Assembly (NCBI GenBank): GCA_009746045.1
Contig: RPFO01000229.1
Span: 48,501-112,500, forward strand
Direction of reading: 5' to 3'
Source of the DNA: Mesostigma viride
Taxonomy: Eukaryota > Streptophyta > Mesostigmatophyceae > Mesostigmatales > Mesostigmataceae
DNA length: 64,000 nt
Part shown: one piece after another, positions 1-35,711 of the stretch
How positions within the stretch are numbered: position 1 is the first letter of the stretch
How the letters are laid out: the number at the start of each line of letters is the position of its first letter
Notes under the pieces: generated by a model
The model's input: the letters and a program-made list of their open reading frames with translations, nothing else
The model's database searches: none
Told to the model about the DNA's origin: nothing
Translations under genes and position numbers: made by a program

Positions 1-856
1 GATGCCCGGCATCATGATCACCACCCCGCAAACCGAGGCCCTGGCCGCGCAGGTCCCGAAGATTGCAGCACAGACGGCCACCATTAATTAATTATTTAAT
101 CAATAAAACTCGTGCTCCCGTTGGGGAGTCACGGTCTCACGGAGCACCGAATTAAGTGCTTTTAATCCCTGTGTGTGCACAACAGGAGAAAGGGCAGAGA
201 CCCCCAGTCTCCTTCATGCCAAAGGCATGCCACAGCTGCATTCGGGCATGTTAGCTAAACGGACACGCTAACGATCCGGCAATCTGTGGGTGCAATAAGA
301 CCCATGTGAGCATGGCATAACATGGAGTGTGGGCGAGTAAACTGATCATAGCTAGCCACTTGAGACGTAGCATGGCTGTACAACAAGGACTATGCTAAGG
401 CTACAAGCATGGCTGGTTGTGTACCGTGCGTTAGCAATGCACGTGACTAGGTATGTTGGCACGGCTAGGCAAACTTTCTAAGCATGGCTGCCATGGCTGC
501 AGTGACTACCAATGGATAAAAGCTAGGGCTATTGGCTAGTCTAGCCCGCGGGGGGCGTCCACATCTTGTGGTTGATCATCAGGTCCCCGCCCCTCCAGTA
601 CACCTTGGGCTTCTGGGGGTCCTGCTTGTGGCGGAGGTACTCCGGCCACAGGTCGCGTCGCTGCTGCTGCTGAGCGGGGGTCAGGTCGTCGTCCAGCGTC
701 CAGGTGAGGTCGTGCAACCGCTTTCGACGAGAGAGGAACCGCTGCTTGTCCTCACGGGAGGGGAAGGTGAGCAGAACTGGTGGGGGAGCCGCCTTGTCCC
801 GTGAGTACGTGCATGGGGAAGGCGGTGACACCCACGCAGTTCTACCTCACCTAGGT

Positions 857-938
857 CGAGCTCAAGGACCAGCTCCTTACCCTAACATGGGCCTGGTACC
901 AGGCCCATGTTAGGGTAAGGAGCTGGTCCTTGAGCTCG
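857..938. repeat. 82-bp perfect palindrome
   Basis: The two 41-nt arms are exact reverse complements, centred on GGTACC with no spacer. The sequence lies inside the ORF1-like region, between the end of its last 96-codon frame and the upstream coiled-coil part. One arm corresponds to ORF1 sequence also seen near 3,280, so this looks like a fold-back inversion junction, not a regulatory site. Confidence 0.9.
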
Positions 939-1441
939 TCGGCAAGGGAGGTTGCACCGTCTCCGGCCCTGGCTCGATCCTGCGGGAAATTAACGACGCA
1001 GCACCACTCGGCACTCGCGGCGAGCGCGGTCGGTGGCCTCCCGTTGGTTGGCCTGGCAGTGGTCCTCCAGCTCCTGCATGGCCGGAGCTTCGTGGCAATG
1101 GCGTCGGTGGTGGAGGCGGTCGCCATGACCGCAGTGCTCAGGTCCACATAGGAGAGGGGCGGGAGGTCGCCAGCATCCAGCCGGGGTGGCTGGGATGCGA
1201 TGGTGGCCGTCTGCTCCGCTATCTTTGCATGGGACCTGTGAGGCCAGGGCCTCGGTGTGAGCGGTGATGGCTTCAAGCTTCTTCATGAGCACGCCGCACT
1301 TGCCCTCCACCTGGTTGAGGCGAGAGACAAGTGCAGCGTGCGTTTCAGATGCCTGCGCCGCGGTGTGCAGCGCCGTGAACTGGGGTTGGGGATTGTGGAC
1401 GACCTTGGTTTCCATGCATTGGAGACCCGGGCCTCCACCGT

Positions 1442-1936
1442 GGGCCGGGCCCACTTCAAATGTTCCGCCGTCCAAGCCAAGTGTGTGACACTTTTTCGCT
1501 ATTTTCGCAAAAAAAAAAAAAAATTTCGCACGAGCTCGCGTGATTTTCGCGTGATTTTCGCAAAATTTTCACACATTTTCGCACGATTTCGCACGATTTC
1601 GCACAATTTTGCATGATTTCGCACGATTTCGCATGGATTTCAACCAAGGGTCGTTTTGGGGAGTGACGTTTGACAAAATTTCGCATGAATTCACACACGT
1701 TGTGCACATCAAAATTTTTTACCGTCGACATTTTTCACATGAAATTTCGCACGATTTCAGCAAATTTCGCACAAATTCGCACGATTTCAGCAAATTTCAC
1801 ACGATTTCAGCAAATTTCGCACAATTTCGCACGATTTCGCACGACGAATCACTCTGCAGAGTGACGATCGTCGAAAAAGTCAAAAAAACGACAAAAAGTG
1901 TCACACTTTTCGGAACATTTGAAGTGGGCCCGGCCC
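1442..1936. mobile_element. MITE with 26-bp perfect terminal inverted repeats
   Basis: Positions 1,442-1,467 and 1,911-1,936 are perfect reverse complements (beginning GGGCCGGGCCCACTTC). Just inside lies a second shared inner motif, AAGTGTGACACTTTTT-like. The interior is AT-rich, non-coding, and filled with degenerate copies of TTTCGCACGA on both sides of the centre. It interrupts the LINE ORF1-like reading frame. A target duplication of more than 2-3 bp is not visible. Confidence 0.8.
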
Positions 1937-2838
1937 GTGTTGAGCGTCGTGTTCAGCGAGGTCAGCTTCTCGGCCAACGGCCAGGTCACGTGCTCCTCCA
2001 GCACTGCTCGGATGTCAGTCATCCTTGCAGAGGGAGGAAGCCGATGTGGCTGTCGGCGGCGCAGGCTGGGCTGGGGCGCGGATCTTGGCGGCGATTTTGG
2101 CCATGGGTAGCTGGTAGAAGCTGCACAGGATGGCGAGGCGGTGGAGGTCTCCCCTGGTAAAGAACCCCTCCAGGTTCTCGTCGGGGATCATTGGGCCCTG
2201 TGGCCCCATGGAGCTTGCGTTCCTGTGCCAAGAAACGCACTATTTCGGCGCATTCTTCTGTGGACAGCTCTAGCCAGTGCTGAAAAGAAAAAAGGCGGTC
2301 GGGATCAGGTAGGTACCTGCGCCATTTGTGTTCGTGGCAGGGTTTCTTGGGCTTGGGCGAGGCGCTTGGCAATGGGTTTGCTGGCGATGGATTTGCGAGC
2401 CCAGCCAGCTGGGCAAGGACGATGGCGAGTGGGTTGGGCTGGGAGCCGGAAAGCTCCTTTTCCAAGCCCCGTTTTGCTTTTGGGGTCGTCATAGCTGCTT
2501 AATTGTCAGGTGCGTAACTTTGGCAATACTGCGTTTAAGCCGGAACCGATTATCAGTACTGCGCGTGTGCGTCTCAAAAAAGCGCATCGAATGCAAGTGG
2601 TGTGCCCTAATTAGCCGACGTCTTGAGCCCACCTCACATTTGTAGCATAAGCTATGCGTCAGCCTACCTATGGTATTGCACTGGTTGTATTGCACCCACA
2701 GTGTTGCGCCCCGGCACCATGCCGTGGAGAGAGCGCTCTGTGGCCTGCCCACCTGCGGCAGTGAGAGAAGCTAGGGCGCCCTCCCTCCTTCTCACTGTGT
2801 ATATAGTGTTGAAGGTTCCTTTACTCTGTATTGGCACC

Positions 2839-2893
2839 CACGTGACGCAGTCACGTGCTTATTAATTAATTAATTAATTAATTAATTAATTAA
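2839..2893 (+). mobile_element. LINE 3' end: hairpin plus (TTAA)n tail, family 2
   Basis: The palindrome CACGTGACGCAGTCACGTG is followed directly by about 34 bp of ATTA/TTAA repeats. The same hairpin plus tail occurs at 56,609-56,651 and, inverted and slightly degraded, at 20,418-20,466. It is read as the 3' terminus of a non-LTR element; the body upstream (about 2,500-2,838) has no recognisable coding sequence. Confidence 0.6.
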
Positions 2894-2959
2894 TGCAAGT
2901 GGTCTGACCGAATTTGGGGCTCAGATGCAAAAGATCTGAACTCCGCCGTCAGCCATACC

Positions 2960-3617
2960 GCCGTCAGCCATTTGTTTTGGCCCCCATGTAGATACCCAGC
3001 CCACTCGGCAGGCAGATGGCAGCCTCCCGCCGCACTCCTACGCAGTCCGGCTATACTGCGGCCGGCCATGCAGCGACCACCTAGACCACAGATGCCATCG
3101 CCACTCTCGACCACAGATGCCATCACCACGAGGCTGCAGGAGCTGGAAGCCCAACGCCGAGCAGAAGAGCGCGAGCTAGACATAAGACACTGACCGCGCC
3201 CGCCGCGAGTGCATGCCGAGTGGTGCTGCGTCGTTTCCCGCAGGATCGAGCCAGGGGAGACGGCAACCACTCTTGCAGACGAGCTCAAGAGCAAGCTTGT
3301 TTCCCTCCTGGGCATGGCAGGTGAGCTATAGTAGAGCTGCGTGGGCAACGCCTTCCCCACACACGGGACAAAGCGGCTCCCCCACCACTCACCATGGTCC
3401 TGCTCACCTTCCGCTCCATATAGAGGATATAAGCGGCGACGTTCCTCTCTTGTCGCAAGAGGTTGCACGACCTCCCCTGGACGCTGGACGACGACGTGAC
3501 CCCCGCTCAGCAGCAGCGGCGACGCGACCCATGCGGCCGGAGTACCTCCTGGTGGCGCCACAAGCAAGCCCCCAAATAATCAAGAAGCCCAAGGTGTTCT
3601 GGAGGGGCGGGGACTTG
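2960..3617 (+). mobile_element. LINE ORF1-like fragment, plus orientation
   Basis: This is a diverged, frameshifted inverted copy of the ORF1 C-terminal half of copy 1. The signature remnants are CRKRLHDLPWTLDDDVTPAQ in one frame and KKPKVFWRGGDL in another. It stops abruptly at GGGGACTTGATTAA, where it joins the (TTAA)n tail of an oppositely oriented copy, which suggests insertion of one element into another. Confidence 0.6.
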
Positions 3618-3815
3618 ATTAATTAATTAATTAATTAAACTCGTGCTCCCGTTGGGGAGTCACGGAGCACCGAAGTGCTTTTAATCCCTGTGTGTGCACT
3701 ACAGGAGAAAGGGCAGAGACCCCCAGTCTCCTTCATGCCAAAGGCATGCCACAGCTGCAATCGGGCGCGGCTAGCTAAAAGGACAGGCTAACGATCCGGC
3801 AAACTGTGGGTGCAC
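3617..3815 (-). mobile_element. LINE 3' UTR fragment, family 1, with (TTAA)n tail
   Basis: A (TTAA)n tail at 3,617-3,639 is followed by the family-1 hairpin and about 170 bp nearly identical to the 3' untranslated sequence of copy 1. It is strongly 5'-truncated, as LINE insertions commonly are. Confidence 0.65.
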
Positions 3816-4084
3816 TGTGTGTGGGGACTTGATAGTTGGTCGTCCATGTTCAACTACCAGCTGTGGAAGCCCCCCACGGGCTACTGCCCTAGCCGTAGAC
3901 AGACCCATGTTGGGTGATGCAACCTGGACACTCTGGCCTAGCCATACCATGTGCCACGCCAATGCAGGGTAGAACGCAACCATGCATGCCTCTAGCATAA
4001 CGTTAACCATGCAGTACGTAGCCAAAGACATCCGCCAGCCTAGCTATGCATGCGTCTCGCCTAGCACTGCTTGTTTGCTTATGT

Positions 4085-4316
4085 CTGCATAGCAATGCAA
4101 TGCTCACACGGGTCATATTGCACCCACGGGGGATGCCCCGGATCGTTTCGACGTACAGGTCCGATTGATCACCCTGCGGCATGCCTGTGGCATATGAGGA
4201 AAGGGGGGGGGGGCTCTGCCCCCGTGCCCGTTGTGCACATTCAGGGATTAAAAGCAGTCTCCCGTGCTCCTTTCAAATACCCCAACGGGAGCACTTGAAT
4301 AATTAATTAACTGATG
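4085..4316 (+). mobile_element. Diverged LINE 3' UTR fragment, family 1
   Basis: This stretch aligns by eye, in plus orientation, with the family-1 3' untranslated sequence. Shared landmarks are the CCGGATCGTT block, a GGCATG-rich block, CAGGGATTAAAAGCA, and CCCAACGGGAGCAC followed by AATTAATTAA. It is more diverged than the other copies and contains a poly-G run. Confidence 0.5.
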
Positions 4317-7300
4317 AGCGTCCAAATGGGATATGCATGACACGTTTTCCCATGAAGTTTGGAAATGCAGTTGCGCACATGTACCAGTTGCGTCAAAAAA
4401 AGTTGCGCACAAGTACCACTTGCGTGACATCTGCATGCATGCTCGATTTCAACCGCGCAGACACAGCTCATAAAAACATAGACGCATGTACTTGATCCTA
4501 CGTACACAGATGGGCACAGCAAAATTCATGCCATATGAATCTGTACAGCAAGCGCTATTGTATATATCCATGAGACAACGCACGTGGCAGAGGCCAGTAT
4601 ATAATATACGGCCTGTGGATTGAAACGCTGCAGGCCGCGAAAAACATTAACAGTATGTACTGCGCGTACGCGTTCCCTCTTTTCCTTCTTAGTTTTGGTT
4701 GTTTGTGTTGGTCGTGGTGGTGGTGTGTGTGTGTGTGTGTATGTGTTTATGTGTGTTTTCCCTATCAACCTTTCTTGTTACCCTCTGTCTCCCTCCATGC
4801 AGGTCTACCTAGAGATAGCCACGCGGCTCCCGCGGCCTTCGCGTCTTTCCTCTCAGACAACTACCCTAGTCCTTCCACAGCGTTGAATCGCCATACGTCC
4901 AGGCATAGTTGTCTCACTTCGTATATCGATGAGACAAATAAGTTCTTATCGGTTTGACGATCCAGATCGACAGATCAATCAGAGAAGCTGTTGTTACTTA
5001 TATCAAGGAGACAACCAGCGCAGGCCAGAAATCGGGAGAATCCGGACCATGGTAGCTCGAGCCTGCCGTTATCTTGTCCGCGTGTTCGAGTCGTTCAGGA
5101 TGATGAAGATGAATGGTGATGGAAATGTGTATCCTTGTGCATTGAAATTATGGCTGGCTTACGTGTAGAGCGACTAGATGACCTAGACGGTGGGGCCTAC
5201 TTATATATTGATATACACACAGCGACACATATCATGGCACATGCAGCTGCATTCCATTGAATGAGAAACTTCATATGCTCATTCCAACGCACACCAGCTG
5301 GCTTCTGCATGCTGTTGGCCAGTTGACACAGGCAGTGGTCTGGAAAACACGATTCTGAAAGCAGACACTCCTGCATTGAGCTGCAATTCAATGGGAGATC
5401 CGAGTTACTCGTGATGATCCTTGCCACAACAGTAGATCGAGGTTCATCACATGCACCCTTGGGAGGGCCCCGGTGAGGATAGATGTCAGTAGCCAGGGCC
5501 GGTTCATCACTTCGCTCATGCTAGCTGCTGTGCACCACCTCCAAGCCTCCCTCTTGATAGATGACCGTCCAGGGTAAGTCCAGAGGTTTTCCAGAGGAGC
5601 ACTGCACACAGCGGTGCCAGCACAAGTAACACGTGCATCGACCACAGAGTGGCCAGCAGAGCGCGTCAGTCAACAAAAGATTAGCACAAGAGAGTTGCGA
5701 CACGATATCACCCTACTACATCATATTTAATGTGTCTGACGAGGACAACATCGTTCTGGAATATGATTTTTGCTCACAATTCTTGGAGTGGCAAGCTCTG
5801 GCATAGATACATGCTCTGGCTCAAGCATAAGGTGGCGTGGAGGCAACTATTAGTTGTTATGTATACCTGAACGGGGGCGTGGGCTGGAAAATCTCCAAGT
5901 CAGCACTTCACAGACCTAGACTTTTGTGTATTCATGAAGAGGAAGAACATAAGGGGGTGACAAAAGAGAGTTTCTGAGTAAGAAATTATCACAAATGCCA
6001 TGAGCTGCACCAGCTGGACTAACACCTCGCAAGGCGACGACCCCTCAAGTTGTTGGAGTCAGATCTTATAGAAAATGAGCTATTTGTGCTTCAACAAACG
6101 ATCAGCAGACAATGCCAGCCTGCGGAGAGGGAAAAAGAAAAGAGGACGATTCCCCAAAGCAGATGCCAGGCAAGGAAGACTTCTCTTTGTTTGGTGAATC
6201 GTCAATCGCTATGGAGTGGGTGACCAGAGAACCACAGGTCCGCAGACATGCCAGCTGTCCGCAGGGAAAAAGACGGTTCTCAAAGAAAAAATGCTAACAG
6301 AACCAGAGAAACTCACCACCGTCGATCTGGGGTAGTGAATCACATGTCCAAGGCTCCATGTTCTAACACGCCAACATGCTGGTGACCAGGGGATCCAAGG
6401 CTACGTTCCAAAAGAAAATCTATAATCGAATCTATTTCTTATTAGTTTTCCCAGTCTACGTGTTCCAAACTAAATCTGCTACAATACAAAAAGGTTCAGG
6501 AAAGCAAGGCTGACCTCACCTGCACCAAGGCTAACGCCCCATACTAACGAATGACTGATGATGACTATACAACAATACCAAAAGGTTCAGGAAAGCAAGG
6601 TTGCCGGTTGCGCTGATCTCACCTGCACCAGTTGAATCATGCCAATAAGCCGGGGGGAGCCCAGCGGGGTGAAAACCTGCAAGTGTTTCAACAGGGGAAG
6701 GTTTGGCCAGGCTTCAATGCAACATTAGAAGCCGAAAATTATGCAGTTGAAGTGCCGCCAGTCTGGACGCTAGCTCCGGAAAGGGGTGCGTGTGGTATGG
6801 TAACAAATGTGATACAATATAAGATACCACTATAATATAACAAAATACATACTTAGGAATTGATAATTGGTTAGTGCGAGGCAAGAAGCAGCCTGTGCTT
6901 GTTGCAAGCTGATGCAAATACGCAGACTTCATCCAATTTCCTTGTCCTGCAGACACCGTGGAAACTGCAGTGGCTGGCTCTCATAGGGCTTTTCTAATTT
7001 CCTGGATTCTTAATTTTCTTATACTAGTATTGCAATTCTTGACAAACTAAAAAAACGACTTGCTCGGCCCCTTACTGTCTAATTGCCCGACTCCTGGGAT
7101 ATTAAAAACATGCCCAAATGATGCATGACATGCCCAAATGCAAAGCAACTGATGCCCTGCAGGAGCTTATCGCCCCAATGAAGAAACTCTTGTCCACACG
7201 ACCAGACGGCAGACACAGCCGGTAAATTGCTTTCCTCAAAAGTCTGGTTTGAGGCCCTCAGGCCCACGAATCAGGGAACAAGGTATCTTAATCATTAAAT

Positions 7301-7555
7301 ATAGCATATTAAGTATAAAATATACTTAACTAGTTTGATTCCTTCTATATTTTTAGCTCAATTGGAATCAAGCCACACAGCGAACTCCTTGCGAAGCAGC
7401 AGTACATTCCCTCGCTCATGCACCCCTCAGAAGTGTGCAAATATGACCAACGCGCACGAAACGTGTGCATGCACCCCTCTCCTCGGCGGTCGCAGCGCTG
7501 AGCGCTGTCTCCCTAGAAAAGAAATCTAACACTCTTATGAGCAATTCTGACACTA
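4317..7555. other. Gene-free stretch
   Basis: I see no exon with a convincing splice frame on either strand. It contains a GT-rich microsatellite near 4,720-4,760, a small palindrome TTGTCTCA...TGAGACAA at about 4,909-4,936, and a dispersed GAGACAAC repeat near 5,000. The missing 3' exon(s) of the large minus-strand gene could lie here or beyond the left edge. Confidence 0.5.
4995..5140 (+). repeat. Dispersed GAGACAAC repeat, copy 1
   Basis: This block of about 140 bp starts at TATATCAAGGAGACAACCAG and contains GGAGAATCCGGACCATGG. It recurs at 10,995-11,135 in the same orientation and, shortened and inverted, at 36,735-36,806 and 46,262-46,322. A partial copy lies near 59,675-59,735. Confidence 0.75.
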
Positions 7556-7559
7556 TTGT

Positions 7560-7735
7560 GACCTATTCAAATACTACTACTAATTAGGAACATAACTCCG
7601 TTGTGAGTTTATGCAGCTCGTATCCCTGAGAAGGGGCACATGGCTTTTAATACATTCTGGGCTACTTCCTGCAAGGGTAGGATGTAAGCTACAACTGCTC
7701 TGGGTGCACAAAGTGCACCTGCCCCACTATGAAAT
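7560..7735 (-). mobile_element. LINE 3' UTR fragment, family 3
   Basis: This is the reverse complement of the 3' ends at 54,100-54,272, 56,230-56,410 and 58,060-58,260. Shared landmarks are GTGCAC...GTGCACCCAGAGCAG, TGTATTAAAAGCCAT and the GGGATACG block. The tail here has degraded to ATTAGGAAC. Confidence 0.6.
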
Positions 7736-7744
7736 ATAATCTAT

Positions 7745-7985
7745 AGAATAAATACTACTATGAGCCACTCTAACACTATTATGAGCAACTCTGACACTAC
7801 TATGAGCGACTCTAACACTACTATGAGCGACTCTACCACTATTATAAGCAACTCTTACACTACTATGAGCGACTCTAACACTATTATGAGCAACTCTAAC
7901 ACTACTATGAGCGACTCTAACACTACTATGAGCAACTCGAACACTATGATGAGCAACTCTAACACTACTAGGAGCGACTTGGACA
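7745..7985. repeat. 21-bp minisatellite
   Basis: About 11 copies of a 21-bp unit close to CACTACTATGAGCGACTCTAA, with two alternating variants (GCGACTC and GCAACTC). The unit is a multiple of three, so it shows open frames on both strands, but it has no splice support as coding sequence. Confidence 0.9.
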
Positions 7986-8019
7986 TGACTAAGAGCACGT
8001 GCTAGAGGTATGCACGTAC

Positions 8020-34369
<26,350 letters not shown>

Positions 34370-35711
34370 GACTTCCGGTGAATTCAATCATGCGCGAGCA
34401 TAGTGCGGCACAATTAATGTTGAGATGAAACAGACACGCAGCCACCGCAAGCCATCATTCTTCTGCACAGGGCGTGAAGTGCCCGCATAAACATCAGTGA
34501 ATGTGCAGTGTTAGCTGGGCACCTTTTCGTCGTTTTTACGCACGCTACTGAAATCGTGCTTGGTGCCATATGTCGAAGACCATGCTAGAGAGGCTATGCT
34601 GCCAACCTACGCAGCGAAACCAAGCAAAATGATAAATTACTGGTGTTGAATAATAAAAATCACGGTGCAGCAAGTAGAGACAAACGTGAGAAACTGAGAA
34701 TAGACATACGTTTTTATTATTCTGAAGGTAGGTAGCATGCTTGCAAGAAATCCAGAATGCTGCCATTTATTGGGACGTTTGGCAGTATTAAACTGTCAGG
34801 TGACAAAGTCTAGCACAAGGCACTAGGCAGTCACATTCATGGTGACTGACTCGGGACTGTGCTGGCAGTGTTGACGAAAGCCACGGAACAACGCGGCGCG
34901 ACGCGGCCAGCGGGCTGAATCAGTGAATTCCTGATACGGCCTGGATACGGTCAACTGCAGGTCTCCACAAACATCCTTCCGGCATCCATGTCTCACATCT
35001 CACATGTTGCCACCATACAGACTGTAAGGCAGGACCAGCCGTTGGATCCACCCTGGATCCACTACTAATAACCCTGTCGGACCACCGGCGCGTGAATAAA
35101 CTCAACTCAACTCAACTCCGTCATCCGCCCGTTCCGACCGCGGCATACCGAGATGTTAGGACCCAGGCGAATACGAACTACCGCAGCTTGCATACGTTCT
35201 GGTTCAGTCTCCACGTGGACATGTCCATCTTCCGAGCAAATTTAAGCTCGTACAAGTTGCCGTACATTGTTTTGCTGTAAATGGCCGATTCCACGTCACA
35301 GTGCCCGATAGTACCACCGATACTAAATATATCCGGCCCTCGGCCACGATAGATTCTCTGCTGCTCATGTGCGGCGTGGGACACAACAAACAACAACAAC
35401 AACAACAATGTTCAACATGGCCGATTGCGGCGTGGGATGACTGGGATCCAACAACAACAACAACATTGACGGAGATACTGAATTCACCTTTCCCTTATTC
35501 AGTCCAAGACTCCAAGTCACCCCAGTTGCAGTGACTAGAACAACGTTACAGCATTTCGGCGAAACGCTAACGCGTCAAAATCAGAAAATCGTGCACACGG
35601 TGTCATGGCCGACATCGAAATTTCGCACCGAGAAGCCCGCTAGTCGATCTGTTGCTATCCAGAAGTGGGAGTGTCTCATCCTGCGTGCGGCATGCCGGGA
35701 TTACGTAGAGG
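34370..35711. promoter_or_regulatory. Divergent intergenic region between the two large genes
   Basis: The start codons of the minus-strand gene (34,369) and the channel gene (35,712) face away from each other, so this 1.34-kb stretch should hold both promoters. It has small CTCAA and CAA repeats, and at 35,350-35,415 a block (GATTCTCTGCTGC ... GCGGCGTGGGACACAACAAA) that also occurs upstream of the BART gene at about 63,478-63,535. No TATA box or defined factor site can be assigned by eye. Confidence 0.55.

Larger units (their letters stand above)
541..2492 (-). pseudogene. LINE ORF1-like coding sequence, broken
   Basis: The 5' part (2,492 to about 2,015) encodes a Pro/Lys-rich stretch followed by FSFQHWLELSTEECAEIVRF and needs at least one frameshift. 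Reading resumes at MTDIRAVLEEHVTWPLAEKL, is cut by the inserted MITE, and continues as a coiled-coil-like segment (SRLNQVEGKCGVLMKKLEAI). The last segment, 831 to 541, is an intact 96-codon frame with LTFPSREDKQRFLSRRKRL and DDLTPAQQQQRRDLWPEYL. Its layout (a conserved aromatic/charged block, then D-D-L-T-P with a run of Q, then a short end) resembles the C-terminal nucleic-acid-binding domain of LINE ORF1 proteins. The family assignment is inference from this layout. The copy cannot make a full protein. Confidence 0.6.
89..2494 (-). mobile_element. ORF1-only LINE-like element, copy 1
   Basis: Read on the minus strand, this element has ORF1-like coding sequence, then about 420 bp of untranslated 3' sequence, then a (TTAA)-rich tail at about 89-112. 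Just inside the tail is a terminal stem-loop with arms GTGCTCC/GGAGCAC. No endonuclease or reverse transcriptase lies between ORF1 and the tail, so it resembles a half-LINE that depends on another element's enzyme. The same 3' untranslated sequence recurs at 3,617 and 49,768, and the terminal stem-loop alone recurs at the 3' end of the reverse-transcriptase remnant at 48,236. The copy is broken by a MITE and by a fold-back palindrome. The 5' limit near 2,494 is approximate. Confidence 0.7.
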
